A stretch of DNA of 64,000 nt from Pseudomonas sp. M30-35 (GTDB lineage: Bacteria; Pseudomonadota; Gammaproteobacteria; Pseudomonadales; Pseudomonadaceae), in assembly GCF_002163625.1 (NCBI RefSeq), contig NZ_CP020892.1, positions 3,224,001 to 3,288,000 on the forward strand, given 5' to 3'. The position numbers and the translations under genes were made by a program. Below the pieces are notes generated by a model that did no database searches, was not told the DNA's origin, and worked only from the letters and a program-made list of their open reading frames with translations. Positions within the stretch are counted from its first letter, which is position 1. Each line of letters begins with the position of its first letter. This document shows positions 53,810 through 64,000 of the stretch, one piece after another.

Positions 53810-54946
53810 CTAGCCAACGAAACTGAGCAATACCCCAGCCGCAACGGCTGAACCAATCACTCCCGCAACATTTGGTCCCATGGCGTGCATCAGCAGGAAG
53901 TTCTGCGGGTTAGCTTCCAGGCCAACCTTATTCGACACTCGCGCCGCCATTGGCACTGCCGAAACCCCAGCCGAACCAATCAATGGATTAATCTTGTTGC
54001 TGCTGAACAGGTTCATTGCTTTAGCCATCAGCACGCCAGCTGCCGTACCGCCGCAAAAAGCCACCATCCCCAACGACAATATGCCCAATGTCTTTAGCTG
54101 CAGGAAAGACTCGGCTGAAAGCTTGGAGCCCACGGTCAATCCCAAGCAAATTGTGACAATGTTGATCAGCGCATTGCGTGAGGTCTCAGCCAATCGCTCA
54201 ACCACGCCCGCCTCGCGTAACAAGTTACCAAAGGCAAACATGCCCACCAGCGGCGCCGCATCTGGCAGCAACATGCCCACCAGCAGACACAGGATCAACG
54301 GGAAGATAATCTTTTCAGCCTGACCCACAGGTCGCAGCTGCTTCATTACGATCGAGCGCTCTTCTTTAGTGGTCAGTGCGCGCATGATCGGCGGTTGGAT
54401 CAACGGCACCAGCGCCATGTAAGAGTACGCAGCGACGGCAATAGGCCCGAGCAGATCTGGCGCCAGCTTAGCCGTTACGAAAATGGATGTTGGGCCATCC
54501 GCACCACCGATAATCGCAATAGAAGCCGCTTCGCGCAGGGTAAATTCAAGCCCTGGAATACCCAACGATGCTAAAGCCAGCGCACCAATCAGTGTGGCAA
54601 AAATACCGAACTGCGCAGCTGCGCCAAGAAACAGCGTTTTGGGATTCGCCAACATCGGACCAAAATCAGTCATGGCCCCAACACCCATAAAGATCAGCAA
54701 TGGGAACACGCTGGTAGGCAGGCCCACTTCGTAGAACAGGTGCAGAATGCCATTGCCCTCAGCCATACCCGCAACGGGAATATTGGCTAGCAAGCCGCCA
54801 AACCCAATCGGTATCAACAACAGCGGCTCAAAGCCTTTCTTGATAGCCAGATAAATCAGCACCAAGCAAATCACGATCATCAGTGCCTGACCAGGCTCCA
54901 GATGATACAAGCCGGTGCTCTGCCATAACTTCAGGAGCTTTTCCAT
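53810..54946 (-). CDS. oadB: Oxaloacetate decarboxylase beta subunit (Na+ pump)
   Basis: 378 aa, about nine or more membrane helices. [20 protein letters not shown] holds the conserved Asp of the Na+ channel; [15 protein letters not shown] and [20 protein letters not shown] are other family signatures. It couples decarboxylation of carboxybiotin to Na+ export. It starts 9 nt after oadA. Confidence 0.94.
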   Translation of the reverse strand: MEKLLKLWQSTGLYHLEPGQALMIVICLVLIYLAIKKGFEPLLLIPIGFGGLLANIPVAGMAEGNGILHLFYEVGLPTSVFPLLIFMGVGAMTDFGPMLANPKTLFLGAAAQFGIFATLIGALALASLGIPGLEFTLREAASIAIIGGADGPTSIFVTAKLAPDLLGPIAVAAYSYMALVPLIQPPIMRALTTKEERSIVMKQLRPVGQAEKIIFPLILCLLVGMLLPDAAPLVGMFAFGNLLREAGVVERLAETSRNALINIVTICLGLTVGSKLSAESFLQLKTLGILSLGMVAFCGGTAAGVLMAKAMNLFSSNKINPLIGSAGVSAVPMAARVSNKVGLEANPQNFLLMHAMGPNVAGVIGSAVAAGVLLSFVG

Positions 54947-54955
54947 TAGTCTCCC

Positions 54956-56740
54956 CTAGCCGATAGTCAGCAGGCTATCGCCCACTGCCACAGCATCACC
55001 CACCTTGGTATTGACCGCACCGATGGTGCCCGCCCTGAATGCACGCACCTCAGTTTCCATCTTCATGGCTTCAAGGATGATCACCAATTGCCCCTCCTCA
55101 ACCACATCGCCCGGCTTAACCAGCACCTTAAAGATGTTGCCTGCCAGTGGTGCAACTTGAGGCTCGCCACCCGTTACCGGCGCAGCGGCCGCAGGGACAG
55201 GTGCGCCATTACCGAGCGACTTGAGACCGGTGATATCACCGCCCTCGTTAACTTCAACGACGTAGTCCTGACCTTTGACCGAAACGGTGTACACCGCGGG
55301 TTTTCCTGGCTCAGCCTGAACAACTTCCTGACCACTCGGCGCAGGCTCGAAGGCCGATGGATTACCGCGATTCTGCAGAAACTTGAGGCCAATCTGCGGG
55401 AACAGTGCATAGGTCAGAACATCATCGACCGCATCAGCCGCCAAGGCGAAGCCCTGTTCTTTGGCAATAGCCGCAAGTTCTGCGCTGAGCTTGTCCATTT
55501 CATCGTCGATCAGGTCGGCAGGACGACAGGTAATGGCCTGCGCCCCGTCGAGAACACGCTCTTGCAACTGCTTATTGAATGGCGCAGGCGCCGAACCGTA
55601 TTCCCCCTTGAGAATGCCAGCCGCTTCTTTAGTGATGGACTTATAACGCTCGCCTGTCAGGACGTTGATCACAGCCTGAGTGCCGACGATTTGTGAGGTA
55701 GGCGTAACCAATGGAATAAACCCAAGGTCCTCGCGCACACGCGGGATCTCTGCCAGCACCTGGTCAAATTTGTCCTGGGCGCCCTGTTCCTTGAGTTGGC
55801 CTTCCATGTTCGTGAGCATGCCACCCGGCACTTGAGCGACGAGGATTCGCGAGTCGATGCCCTTCAGGCTGCCTTCGAACTTTGCGTACTTTTTCCGCAC
55901 TTCACGGAAGTACGCAGCAATCTCTTCTAGCAACAGCAGGTCGAGCCCAGTATCGCGCTCAGTCCCTTGGAACATCGCCACAACAGACTCAGTGGGTGAG
56001 TGACCGTACGTCATCGACAACGATGAGATCGCGGTATCGACGTTATCGATTCCCGCCTCAACCGCCTTCAGGATGGCCACACTGGACAAGCCAGCAGTCG
56101 CGTGGCATTGCATGTGAATCGGAATCGACAGGCTGGCTTTCATCCGCGTCACCAACTCAAACGCGGTATAAGGCGTCAGGATGCCGGCCATATCTTTGAT
56201 AGCGATGGAGTCGGCCCCCATGTCCTCGATCTGCTTGGACAGGTCCAGCCACATATCCAGCGTATGCACCGGGCTGGTGGTATAGGAAATCGTGCCCTGT
56301 GCATGCTTACCTTGCTGCTTAACGGCTTTGAGCGCCGTAGCCAGGTTGCGCGGATCGTTCATCGCGTCGAACACACGGAATACATCAACACCATTAACTG
56401 CCGCACGCTCTACGAACTTCTCAACTACATCGTCCGCATAGTGGCGATAGCCGAGTAGATTTTGTCCGCGCAGGAGCATCTGCTGGCGAGTATTGGGCAT
56501 CGCCTGCTTCAACTGGCGGATGCGTTCCCACGGGTCTTCGCCGAGATAACGAATGCATGAGTCAAAGGTTGCACCACCCCACGACTCAACCGACCAGAAG
56601 CCGACCTTATCCAGCTTCGGAGCGATTGGCAGCATGTCCTCAAGGCGCACACGCGTTGCCAGAATCGATTGATGTGCATCACGCAGCACTACATCGGTAA
56701 TACCTAACGCACGCTGATTAGCCGTGTTGGTAACTGTCAT
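54956..56740 (-). CDS. oadA: Oxaloacetate decarboxylase alpha subunit
   Basis: 594 aa from the ATG at 56740. Carboxyltransferase TIM barrel at the N-terminus ([40 protein letters not shown]), PYC/OadA conserved domain in the middle, an Ala/Pro linker, and a C-terminal biotin domain with the biotin Lys in [11 protein letters not shown]. It transfers the oxaloacetate C4 carboxyl to biotin. It lies between oadG and oadB. Confidence 0.95.
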   Translation of the reverse strand: MTVTNTANQRALGITDVVLRDAHQSILATRVRLEDMLPIAPKLDKVGFWSVESWGGATFDSCIRYLGEDPWERIRQLKQAMPNTRQQMLLRGQNLLGYRHYADDVVEKFVERAAVNGVDVFRVFDAMNDPRNLATALKAVKQQGKHAQGTISYTTSPVHTLDMWLDLSKQIEDMGADSIAIKDMAGILTPYTAFELVTRMKASLSIPIHMQCHATAGLSSVAILKAVEAGIDNVDTAISSLSMTYGHSPTESVVAMFQGTERDTGLDLLLLEEIAAYFREVRKKYAKFEGSLKGIDSRILVAQVPGGMLTNMEGQLKEQGAQDKFDQVLAEIPRVREDLGFIPLVTPTSQIVGTQAVINVLTGERYKSITKEAAGILKGEYGSAPAPFNKQLQERVLDGAQAITCRPADLIDDEMDKLSAELAAIAKEQGFALAADAVDDVLTYALFPQIGLKFLQNRGNPSAFEPAPSGQEVVQAEPGKPAVYTVSVKGQDYVVEVNEGGDITGLKSLGNGAPVPAAAAPVTGGEPQVAPLAGNIFKVLVKPGDVVEEGQLVIILEAMKMETEVRAFRAGTIGAVNTKVGDAVAVGDSLLTIG

Positions 56741-56764
56741 CACTAAATCCCTGTCTACTGTAGA

Positions 56765-57019
56765 TCAACCGCGGCGTGCGCGATGCTGATGAATAGCGGC
56801 CTGAATCGCTTCCAGCACATCGGCTGGGGGCTCCTGAGCATTACTGATCACTGCAGCCGGAGCGCGAGCTGGGGTCGGCACCGCAGCGGGTGCAAACCGC
56901 TCTAGCAGTCGCGACATGATGCGAATCGACAGCACCAGAAGCGTCAGGAAAACAAACACCGACCCCATGCCAAACAGCATGAGCTCGACACCTTCGAGCA
57001 CAAGATTAGTTGAAGCCAT
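56765..57019 (-). CDS. oadG: Oxaloacetate decarboxylase gamma subunit
   Basis: 84 aa from the ATG at 57019 (AGGA upstream). One N-terminal membrane helix (about 8-32; LMLFGMGSVFVFLTLLVLSI) and a Pro/Ala-rich tail ending HQHRARRG. Matches the small OadG subunit, which holds alpha and beta together and may bind zinc. First gene of oadGAB. Confidence 0.9.
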   Translation of the reverse strand: MASTNLVLEGVELMLFGMGSVFVFLTLLVLSIRIMSRLLERFAPAAVPTPARAPAAVISNAQEPPADVLEAIQAAIHQHRARRG

Positions 57020-57233
57020 GACCCGTCCTTTTAGCGACAATTGCTACTATCTGGCCTACTTGAACGCCAAGCAAAGTTGCCGAACCTTAGCTTGAAACAA
57101 GCGTTTGAGCAAACCCCTTAATACTGGTGAATATGCAGCCACAAGTAGGCCAGCTCCAGGCCTAGCGAACGACTAGGCCACAGAACCAAAACAATAAGGC
57201 GAACAATGACAGCACACACCATTGGCAGCGCGC

Positions 57234-57263
57234 GCATCGGGGCTCATACCGAGCCCCGGATGC
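57234..57263. terminator. Hairpin after mgtE, possible terminator
   Basis: Stem GCATC-GGGGCTC with GAGCCCC-GGATGC (one bulge), 5-nt loop, 20 nt past the mgtE stop. Strong stem but no U-tract. Confidence 0.45.
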
Positions 57264-57281
57264 AGGAACCTGAGTAGGCCC

Positions 57282-58724
57282 CTAGATAAGAAACAGTGAA
57301 GCCAGCCCGAGGAAGATAAAGAAACCGCCGCTATCAGTCACTGCAGTAATCATCACGCTAGCCCCCAACGCAGGGTCACGCCCCATGCGCACCAACGTCA
57401 TCGGAATCAGCACACCCATCAGTGCTGCAAGCAACAAATTAAGCGTCATCGCTGCGGTCATCACTATGCCCAGCGAATAACTGTCATAGAGAATCCAGGC
57501 CACAGCGCCAATCACGCCCCCCCAGACCACTCCGTTGATCAGTGATACCGCCAGCTCTTTGCGCAGCAAGCGCGAGGTATTACCGGTACTCACCTGATCC
57601 AGCGCCATCGCACGCACGATCATGGTGATCGTTTGGTTACCGGAGTTACCGCCAATACCCGCAACAATCGGCATCAGTGCCGCCAGCGCCACCAGCTTCT
57701 CAATTGAGCCTTCAAAGAGGCCAATCACGCGTGACGCCATGAAGGCGGTGATTAGATTGATCGCCAACCACGCCCAACGGTTACGCAGTGATTTCCAGAC
57801 CGAGGCGAAGATGTCCTCCTCTTCGCGCAGACCCGCCATATTGAGGACTTCGCTTTCGCTCTCCTCACGGATCAGGTCGACCATTTCATCGATAGTCAAA
57901 CGACCAATCAGCTTGCCGCCTTTATCCACCACCGGCGTTGAAATAAGGTCATAGCGCTCAAATGCCTGGGCGGCGTCGTAGGCATCTTCGTCCGGGTGAA
58001 AACTCACCGGATCAGTGGCCATGACTTCACCGACTATTTTTTCTGGGTCATTAACCAACAAACGCTTAACCGGCAAAACACCTTTAAGCACGCCATCGTG
58101 ATCGACGACGAATAATTTATCGGTGTGCCCCGGCAGTTCTTTCAAGCGGCGCAGATAACGCAACACGACTTCAAGGGAGACATCCTCACGGATGGTCACC
58201 ATTTCGAAGTCCATCAATGCACCGACCTGATCCTCTTCATACGACAACGCTGAGCGGACGCGCTCACGCTGTTGCGCATCAAGGGTTTCCATCAGCTCAT
58301 GAACAATGTCACGCGGTAACTCAGAGGCCAGATCAGCCAGCTCGTCAGCGTCCATCTCCATCGCGGCTGCAAGGATCTCGTGATCCTCCATGTCAGCCAG
58401 CAAGGTTTCACGAACGGCATCGGACACTTCGAGCAAGATATCGCCGTCACGCTCTGCCTTGACCAACTGCCAGATAGTCAGGCGGTCTTCAAGCGGCAAG
58501 GCTTCAAGGATGTGCGCAACGTCAGCCGAGTGCAGCTCATCGAGCTTGCGCTGGAGTTCGGCGAGGTTTTGCCGGTGCACCAGGTTTTCAACCAAGTCCC
58601 GGTGATGGCCTTCCTGACGATGCGCCAGGTCTTCAACGAGCTTTTGCTTATGCAACAGCTCAACCACCTGAGCCAGGCGATCCTGCAGGCTTTCTTGTGG
58701 CTTTTTAGCTTCTACTTCAGTCAT
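57282..58724 (-). CDS. mgtE: Magnesium transporter MgtE
   Basis: 480 aa from the ATG at 58724 (GGAG 8 nt upstream). N-terminal Mg2+-sensing domain with DVAHILEALPLEDRLTIWQL, two CBS domains (MEVT-type; VMATDPVSFHPDEDAYDAAQ), and five C-terminal helices with GIGGNSGNQTITMIVRAMAL, the pore signature PIVAGIGGNSGNQ. It imports Mg2+. Same strand as oadGAB but separated by 260 bp. Confidence 0.94.
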   Translation of the reverse strand: MTEVEAKKPQESLQDRLAQVVELLHKQKLVEDLAHRQEGHHRDLVENLVHRQNLAELQRKLDELHSADVAHILEALPLEDRLTIWQLVKAERDGDILLEVSDAVRETLLADMEDHEILAAAMEMDADELADLASELPRDIVHELMETLDAQQRERVRSALSYEEDQVGALMDFEMVTIREDVSLEVVLRYLRRLKELPGHTDKLFVVDHDGVLKGVLPVKRLLVNDPEKIVGEVMATDPVSFHPDEDAYDAAQAFERYDLISTPVVDKGGKLIGRLTIDEMVDLIREESESEVLNMAGLREEEDIFASVWKSLRNRWAWLAINLITAFMASRVIGLFEGSIEKLVALAALMPIVAGIGGNSGNQTITMIVRAMALDQVSTGNTSRLLRKELAVSLINGVVWGGVIGAVAWILYDSYSLGIVMTAAMTLNLLLAALMGVLIPMTLVRMGRDPALGASVMITAVTDSGGFFIFLGLASLFLI

Positions 58725-59195
58725 GTGGCGCACTCCATCCCCAGCGACGGTGCACGCCAAAGGGGATCAATCAGTCAGTCCGTGATTGCACAATCGAGAT
58801 TCGATGTAACTACTGGGTAAGTCCATGGTGGTATTCCACAAGCCTCGGCGAGGCTGACGCAAACGATGATAACACTGCTCTGACGCATTGCACGTTACAA
58901 AAGTTTCCAAGAACAAATGGTTACACGGAAAACCTCAGCGCTGGAATAGCTCGCCAACGCTGCCGGAATCACGCAAGACAGCCTCATGCAAACCAATCTC
59001 ATACAAACAACGCTAACGACACCTGAGACAACTTCGCACGGCAACGCTGTCCATTCGTTAGGCTGCTAAACGAAGCGTTGATCAACGTTAATAGATCTTG
59101 CCCAGCAATGCGACGCACGCCCAAAGCTGCAAGACACTTACACGGTAAACAGCCTAGCGACTCACGCGCATTGCGACCGTCAAGGAGGACGATCC
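58725..59195. other. mgtE-DUF4124 intergenic region (471 bp)
   Basis: Divergent control region. Apart from a small hairpin AGCCTC/GAGGCT (58841-58855) I see no RNA gene, riboswitch (no M-box-like structure recognised), repeat or CDS. Confidence 0.5.
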
Positions 59196-59675
59196 ATGCA
59201 TAAGTTTGCGCTCTTCGCGCTTTACGCACTAATAACCCTGCCACAGAGCTTATATGCGGCGAGTGTTTATCGCTGCGAAGATAGCCAAGGCAACCTGACA
59301 TTCACCAGCCACGGTTGTCCTCCTGAGCATAGACAACAGCTTGAGAACCCGCGAAACCTGACTCCAGGTAGCGGCAAACCCATCCCAATGGCAACACCCA
59401 AACGCCGCATCAGCAAACAAACCAATACGTCTGCCACGATTGTCGGTGAACGCCAGGATGGTTGTGGCAATCGCGTCACAGGCAAGCCAAGGCGCACTGC
59501 GATGATCAAGAAACAGATACTGGCGGGAATGACCAAGACCGATGTAGAGAGCGCGCTAGGCAGCCCGCAAAAGGTCGATCGCAGCAATGGGCGGCTCACC
59601 TACTACTATCAAGACTTGCAGGGCAACAAAAGCAAAGTCAGCTTTGATCAAGCAGGCTGCGTCAAAAGCAAGTAA
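59196..59675 (+). CDS. Exported DUF4124 domain protein
   Basis: 159 aa. AAGGAGG precedes the ATG. Signal peptide MHKFALFALYALITLPQSLYA; DUF4124-type motif SVYRCEDSQGNLTFTSHGCP; a basic linker; and a C-terminal segment (IKKQILAGMTKTDVESALGS, PQKVDRSNGRLTYYYQD) that resembles the SmpA/BamE fold. Four cysteines are in the mature part. Periplasmic; function unknown. It ends in a strong terminator before the tRNA cluster. Confidence 0.85.
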   Translation: MHKFALFALYALITLPQSLYAASVYRCEDSQGNLTFTSHGCPPEHRQQLENPRNLTPGSGKPIPMATPKRRISKQTNTSATIVGERQDGCGNRVTGKPRRTAMIKKQILAGMTKTDVESALGSPQKVDRSNGRLTYYYQDLQGNKSKVSFDQAGCVKSK

Positions 59676-59704
59676 ACACCTACAGCAGACACGTTTTTTT
59701 GCGC

Positions 59705-59746
59705 ACAATAAAAAAGGGCCTGCATCGCTGCAGGCCCTTTTTTGTA
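59705..59746. terminator. Terminator between the DUF4124 gene and tRNA-Arg
   Basis: 15-bp perfect stem AAAAAAGGGCCTGCA/TGCAGGCCCTTTTTT with a 4-nt loop, 35 nt past the stop. Symmetric A/T flanks make it effective in both directions, also for the tRNA cluster on the minus strand. Confidence 0.92.
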
Positions 59747-59754
59747 CCGCTATA

Positions 59755-59831
59755 TGGTGCACTCAGGAGGATTCGAACCTCCGACCGCTCGGTTCGTAGC
59801 CGAGTACTCTATCCAGCTGAGCTATGAGTGC
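59755..59831 (-). tRNA. tRNA-Arg (ACG anticodon), copy 2
   Basis: 77 nt with encoded CCA; anticodon arm CTCGG-CTACGAA-CCGAG. Identical to the copy at 59904-59980. Confidence 0.96.
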
Positions 59832-59903
59832 ATTTGTGCTTTTTTAAACCAGTTCACCTCTGGTTAAACGAGTAGCCTTACCGCAGTAAGACAACTTCGA
59901 ATA

Positions 59904-59980
59904 TGGTGCACTCAGGAGGATTCGAACCTCCGACCGCTCGGTTCGTAGCCGAGTACTCTATCCAGCTGAGCTATGAGTGC
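59904..59980 (-). tRNA. tRNA-Arg (ACG anticodon), copy 1
   Basis: 77 nt with encoded CCA, identical to 59755-59831, separated from it by 72 bp. Anticodon ACG (read as ICG). Confidence 0.96.
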
Positions 59981-60087
59981 ACTAAAGCGTGCGCATTATA
60001 GGGAACTTAAAACTAAATTCAACCGTTAAATTTAATAATTTCAATAACTTATCAAACTAACGAGGACCAACCCTATACTGCAAAATA

Positions 60088-60178
60088 TGGCGGAGAAGGG
60101 GGGATTCGAACCCCCGACACCCTTTTGAGATGTACTCCCTTAGCAGGGGAGCGCCTTCGGCCACTCGGCCACCTCTCC
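60088..60178 (-). tRNA. tRNA-Ser (GCT anticodon)
   Basis: 91 nt with encoded CCA and a long variable arm, class II. Anticodon arm CTCCC-CTGCTAA-GGGAG. It lies directly after csrA, as in other Pseudomonas. Confidence 0.96.
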
Positions 60179-60239
60179 GCAACACGGGGCGCATGATAAC
60201 CATGTTTTCCCCGTTTGCAAAGCCAAAATTTCAATTAAA

Positions 60240-60425
60240 TTAATGGCTTGGTTCTTCGTCTTTCTCTTTTTGGATTCGCTGGTAAATTTCTTCACGGTGC
60301 ACGGCTACTTCTTTCGGGGCGTTAACCCCAATGCGCACCTGATTACCTTTGACGCCAAGTACGGTGACAGTGACTTCATCACCCACCATTAGGGTCTCTC
60401 CGACCCTGCGAGTCAGAATCAGCAT
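60240..60425 (-). CDS. csrA: Carbon storage regulator CsrA/RsmA
   Basis: 61 aa from the ATG at 60425; the longer open frame upstream is promoter sequence. Starts [20 protein letters not shown] and continues with [20 protein letters not shown], matching the RNA-binding surface (Leu4, Arg44 region). It binds GGA motifs in mRNA leaders and is titrated by RsmY/Z-type RNAs. In Pseudomonas it is usually called rsmA. Preceded by lysC and followed by tRNA genes. Confidence 0.96.
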   Translation of the reverse strand: MLILTRRVGETLMVGDEVTVTVLGVKGNQVRIGVNAPKEVAVHREEIYQRIQKEKDEEPSH

Positions 60426-60564
60426 TCCTTTCACCTCATGGAAATTGAACGGGACAACAGTCTGCAAATATAAAATGGTGTCGGCGCTACGAATTACAAG
60501 TAAAGCCTTCACCCAAGTATTGACCAGTAAAGCAGAAAAAAAATTTCCTACCCTCGTGGTCAAA

Positions 60565-60604
60565 AAAGACAAAAGGCGCAGGTTTTAAGCCGCGCCTTTT
60601 GAAT
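60565..60604 (-). terminator. Terminator of lysC
   Basis: 9-bp stem AAAAGGCGC/GCGCCTTTT with a 12-nt loop; on the minus strand it is followed by TTTTGTC. It lies 10 nt past the lysC stop, upstream of csrA. Confidence 0.75.
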
Positions 60605-60612
60605 ATCTTGAT

Positions 60613-61848
60613 CTAGTCGCCCTGACGAGTCGGGGCATCTAGATCGAAAGCTGTATGCAACGCGCGCACTGCCAACTCCAGATACTTCTCTTCGATAACC
60701 ACCGAGACCTTTATCTCAGAGGTCGAAATCATCTGAATATTTATGTTTTCTTTCGCCAACGCTTCAAACATTTGACTGGCAACTCCCGCGTGCGAGCGCA
60801 TACCAACCCCAACGATAGAGACCTTGGCGATTTTGGTGTCACCCACTACCTCGCGAGCACCCAGCTCACGCGCGGTGTTTTCCAACACCTGCTGAGCATT
60901 CAGGTAATCGTTGCGGTGCACGGTGAAGGTAAAGTCGGTGGTGTTATCGTGCGCGATGTTCTGCACGATCATGTCCACTTCAATGTTTGCCGAGCTAATC
61001 GGCCCTAGAATCTTGAAGGCAACGCCCGGAACATCCGGAACTCCACGGATAGTCAGCTTGGCTTCGTCGCGGTTGAAAGCGATGCCGGAGATGATCGGCT
61101 GTTCCATGGTTTCCTCTTCATCAATAGTAATGAGGGTACCTGGCCCCTCTTGAAAGCTGTGCAGCACGCGCAGCGGAACGTTGTATTTGCCCGCGAACTC
61201 AACGGCGCGAATTTGCAGCACCTTCGAGCCTAAGCTGGCCATTTCAAGCATTTCTTCAAAGGTAATCTTATCCAGGCGCTGGGCCTGCGAGACAACCCTT
61301 GGGTCGGTGGTGTAAACGCCATCGACGTCGGTATAAATCTGGCATTCATCGGCTTTCAATGCCGCAGCCAGTGCAACACCGGTGGTATCCGAGCCGCCAC
61401 GCCCCAGCGTGGTGATGTTGCCGTGCTCATCAACCCCCTGAAAACCTGCAACCACAACCACACGCCCCTCCTTTAGGTCGGTACGCAGCTTGTTGTCATC
61501 GATCTGTAGAATTCGCGCCTTATTATGCGCGCTATCCGTCAAAATTCGTACCTGATTACCGGTATAAGAAATAGCCGGAACACCGCGTTTGATCAGGGCC
61601 ATGGCCAACAGGGCAATAGTCACCTGCTCACCCGTTGAAACCATGACATCCAGTTCACGCGGGACTGGCTGATCGCCAATCTGTCTAGCCAACTCAATCA
61701 GACGATTGGTTTCGCCGCTCATGGCAGAAACCACGACGACAATGTCATCACCGCGCTCGCGGAATTTCTTAACCTTTTCGGCAACCTGCTCGATACGCTC
61801 GACAGTGCCGACCGAGGTGCCTCCAAACTTCTGTACGATCAAAGCCAT
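60613..61848 (-). CDS. lysC: Aspartate kinase LysC
   Basis: 411 aa. KFGGTSVG at 8-15, FQGVDEHGNITTLGRGGSD and LYTDVDGVYTTDPR-type catalytic segments, and two C-terminal ACT domains (about 265-411; GVPDVPGVAFKILGPISSAN, VGMRSHAGVASQMFEALAKE). It makes aspartyl phosphate, the first step to Lys/Thr/Met. Lys and Thr feedback is expected. Lies between alaS and csrA, the conserved Pseudomonas order. Confidence 0.95.
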   Translation of the reverse strand: MALIVQKFGGTSVGTVERIEQVAEKVKKFRERGDDIVVVVSAMSGETNRLIELARQIGDQPVPRELDVMVSTGEQVTIALLAMALIKRGVPAISYTGNQVRILTDSAHNKARILQIDDNKLRTDLKEGRVVVVAGFQGVDEHGNITTLGRGGSDTTGVALAAALKADECQIYTDVDGVYTTDPRVVSQAQRLDKITFEEMLEMASLGSKVLQIRAVEFAGKYNVPLRVLHSFQEGPGTLITIDEEETMEQPIISGIAFNRDEAKLTIRGVPDVPGVAFKILGPISSANIEVDMIVQNIAHDNTTDFTFTVHRNDYLNAQQVLENTARELGAREVVGDTKIAKVSIVGVGMRSHAGVASQMFEALAKENINIQMISTSEIKVSVVIEEKYLELAVRALHTAFDLDAPTRQGD

Positions 61849-61930
61849 TTCAATGCCGCCTAAGCCCGCGAAGGGCGCCCATTAAACTTGTAACCACCCG
61901 CCAGCATTGGACGGGCACAAATCACAGCTG

Positions 61931-64000
61931 TTACAGACCTTGCTCGGCAAACGTTGCCGCAAGTGCCAGTGCAGCGTCCACAGCGCCAGCGTCAACACCA
62001 CCGCCTTGCGCCATATCTGGACGACCACCACCCTTACCGCCTACGGCTGCTGCCGCTTGCTTCATCAGGTCACCGGCCTTGAGTTTGGCGGTCAAATCCT
62101 GAGTTACACCCGCGACCAGTACCACCTTGTCGTCGAGCACCCCACCGAGCAGGATCACTGCGCTGCCGAGCTTATTCTTGAGCTGATCAACCATTGCCAG
62201 CAAGGCCTTACCATCAAGGCCATCAACACGGGCGCCAAGCACCTTGACGCCTTTGATTTCAACTGCCGAACCGGCCAGGTCGTTACCGGCGGCGCTGGCG
62301 GCTTTAGCCTTGAGCTGCTCCAGCTCCTTTTCCAGTTGACGATTACGCTCGATCACGCCCGATAATTTGTCCAACAGGTTTTCACGGCTGCCTTTAACCA
62401 GCGCAGCGGCTTCCTTTAATTGCTCTTCGGCGCCATTCAAATAGGCAAGTGCCTGCGCGCCGGTAACCGCTTCAATACGACGAACACCAGCAGCCACACC
62501 GGCTTCGCTGGTGATCTTGAACAAGCCAATATCACCCGTACGTGAAACGTGAGTACCGCCACACAGCTCAACTGAGAAGCCGTCACCCATGGTCAATACA
62601 CGCACATCGTCACCGTACTTCTCACCAAACAGGGCCATCGCGCCCTTGGCTTTAGCGGTTTCGATATCAGTTTCGTCGGTCTCGACTTCGCTGTTCTTAC
62701 GCACTTCGGCGTTAACAATGTCTTCCAGCGCCTTGAGCTGCTCTGGCCTGATCGCCTCAAAGTGGCTGAAGTCGAAGCGCAGTCGCTGGCTATCAACCAA
62801 TGAGCCTTTCTGGGTAACGTGATCACCCAACACCTGGCGCAGCGCGGCGTGCAGCAAATGTGTGGCCGAGTGATTCAAAGCGGTTGCCTGACGCACCTCC
62901 GCAGCCACTTCAGCCTTGACTGATGCACCAACAGCCAAGCTGCCTTGAGTGATAATACCGTGGTGCAAGAATGCACCACCCGCCTTGGTGGTATCCCGCA
63001 CATCAAAGCGCACACCAGCACCTTCCAGATAGCCGCTGTCACCGATCTGCCCGCCGGACTCTGCATAGAAAGGCGTTTGATCGAGAACAACCACGCCCTC
63101 CTCGCCCGAAGCTAGCGTGTCGACAGCCTGGCCATCCTTAAACAAAGCGATAATCTTGCCGCTACCCGAAGTGCCCTCGTAACCGAGGAAACGCGTGTCG
63201 CTGTCGACCTTGACCAGGTTGTTGTAATCCATGCCGAAGGAGCTAGCCGAGCGCGCACGTTCACGTTGAGCCTGCATTTCGCGCTCAAAGCCATCTTCGT
63301 CAATGGTCAGCTCACGCTCACGAGCGATGTCAGCCGTAAGGTCAACCGGGAAACCAAAGGTGTCATAAAGCTTGAACACCACATCGCCCGGAATCACATT
63401 GCCTTTAAGCTCAAGCAAGTCTTGCTCGAGGATTTTAAGGCCCTGCTCCAGCGTTTTCGCGAACTGCTCTTCTTCAGTTTTCAGCACGCGCTCGATATGT
63501 GCCTGCTGCTGCTTGAGCTCAGTAAATGCCTCGCCCATTTCAGCCACCAGTGCAGCGACGATCTTGTAGAAGAAGCTGCCTTTGGCGCCCAGCTTGTTAC
63601 CGTGACGGCATGCACGACGGACGATACGGCGCAACACGTAGCCACGACCTTCATTCGACGGGGTGATGCCGTCAGCAATCAGAAAGCCGCACGAACGGAT
63701 GTGATCAGCCACAACCTTTAACGAAGCCTGACCGTCATTGGTACAACCAATGGCTTTGGCCGAAGCATGTAACAAGCTTTGGAACAGGTCGATATCGTAG
63801 TTCGAATTGACGTGCTGAAGCACAGCGCTGATGCGCTCAAGACCCATGCCGGTATCAACACTTGGCGCTGGCAGTGGGTGCATTACACCGTCTGCTGTGC
63901 GGTTGAACTGCATGAATACGTTATTCCAGATTTCGATATAGCGGTCGCCATCTTCTTCAGGTGAGCCCGGAGGACCACCCCAAATGTGCTCGCCATGATC
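61931..64000 (-). CDS. alaS: Alanyl-tRNA synthetase (5' end beyond window)
   Basis: 689 C-terminal residues are visible; the frame stays open to the window edge, and the segment before MQFNRTADG continues the same protein ([20 protein letters not shown]). Visible: the end of the aminoacylation domain ([20 protein letters not shown]), the editing domain with zinc motif HSATHLLH and CGGTHV, a coiled coil, and the C-Ala domain with [15 protein letters not shown]. About 185 residues are missing (typical length near 875). Confidence 0.95.
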   Translation of the reverse strand, partial: DHGEHIWGGPPGSPEEDGDRYIEIWNNVFMQFNRTADGVMHPLPAPSVDTGMGLERISAVLQHVNSNYDIDLFQSLLHASAKAIGCTNDGQASLKVVADHIRSCGFLIADGITPSNEGRGYVLRRIVRRACRHGNKLGAKGSFFYKIVAALVAEMGEAFTELKQQQAHIERVLKTEEEQFAKTLEQGLKILEQDLLELKGNVIPGDVVFKLYDTFGFPVDLTADIARERELTIDEDGFEREMQAQRERARSASSFGMDYNNLVKVDSDTRFLGYEGTSGSGKIIALFKDGQAVDTLASGEEGVVVLDQTPFYAESGGQIGDSGYLEGAGVRFDVRDTTKAGGAFLHHGIITQGSLAVGASVKAEVAAEVRQATALNHSATHLLHAALRQVLGDHVTQKGSLVDSQRLRFDFSHFEAIRPEQLKALEDIVNAEVRKNSEVETDETDIETAKAKGAMALFGEKYGDDVRVLTMGDGFSVELCGGTHVSRTGDIGLFKITSEAGVAAGVRRIEAVTGAQALAYLNGAEEQLKEAAALVKGSRENLLDKLSGVIERNRQLEKELEQLKAKAASAAGNDLAGSAVEIKGVKVLGARVDGLDGKALLAMVDQLKNKLGSAVILLGGVLDDKVVLVAGVTQDLTAKLKAGDLMKQAAAAVGGKGGGRPDMAQGGGVDAGAVDAALALAATFAEQGL

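Noticed and set aside
58725..59195. M-box or other riboswitch for mgtE
   Set aside because: No characteristic long multi-stem architecture could be traced; only one short hairpin.

Overview
The window looks like a chromosomal segment of a Pseudomonas-type gammaproteobacterium. The signs are FleQ plus FleS/FleR sigma54 control, the FlgZ brake, AmrZ, the alaS-lysC-csrA(rsmA)-tRNA order, and close resemblance of many proteins to what I know of Pseudomonas families. A Na+-pumping oxaloacetate decarboxylase hints at a saline or aquatic lifestyle (inference). I see no phage, plasmid or large genomic island. Most genes are on the minus strand.

Positions 1-38218 hold a nearly complete flagellar locus. 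In transcription order on the minus strand: flgBCDE, flgFGHIJKL, fliC-flaG-fliD-fliS-fliS-fliT, fleQ, fleSR, fliEFGHIJ-hpt-fliK, and fliLMNOPQR (fliR is cut by the window start). On the plus strand lie flgA, flgM, flgN and flgZ; cheV, cheR and a bacteriohemerythrin lie opposite. Sigma54-type -24/-12 elements are visible before flgA, flgB, flgF, fleS, fliE, fliK and fliL. Sigma28 (FliA) elements lie before fliC and flgM. This reads as a hierarchy: FleQ and sigma54 drive fleSR and the basal body, export and hook genes; FlgM and FliA time the filament; FliS/FliT chaperones and FlgN serve late substrates; FlgZ brakes the motor at high c-di-GMP.

Positions 38277-41118 carry an MFS transporter and two glycosyltransferases of the type linked to arsenosugar biosynthesis. 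Positions 41471-47298 hold a PuuA-like glutamine synthetase, an exported protein of 13-residue tandem repeats (the least explained gene here), YceH, the serine/threonine symporter SstT, tRNA-Arg(CCT) and a leucine-dehydrogenase-type enzyme. A fused indolepyruvate-ferredoxin oxidoreductase with a divergent Lrp-type regulator follows (47374-51506).

Positions 51530-52870 contain phnN and phnH, but none of the catalytic C-P lyase genes; a possible scar of phnG is fused upstream. Next come amrZ, the oadGAB sodium pump, mgtE, a small exported DUF4124 protein, two identical tRNA-Arg(ACG) genes, tRNA-Ser(GCT), csrA, lysC and the 3' part of alaS.

Smaller structure: a 141-bp palindromic MITE-like element between fliS2 and fliT with a probable decayed relative upstream of flgM, REP-like hairpins in three flagellar intergenic regions, and two perfect short tandem duplications (22 bp at 3697-3740, 16 bp at 51501-51532). 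All calls come from reading the sequence; no database search was run.
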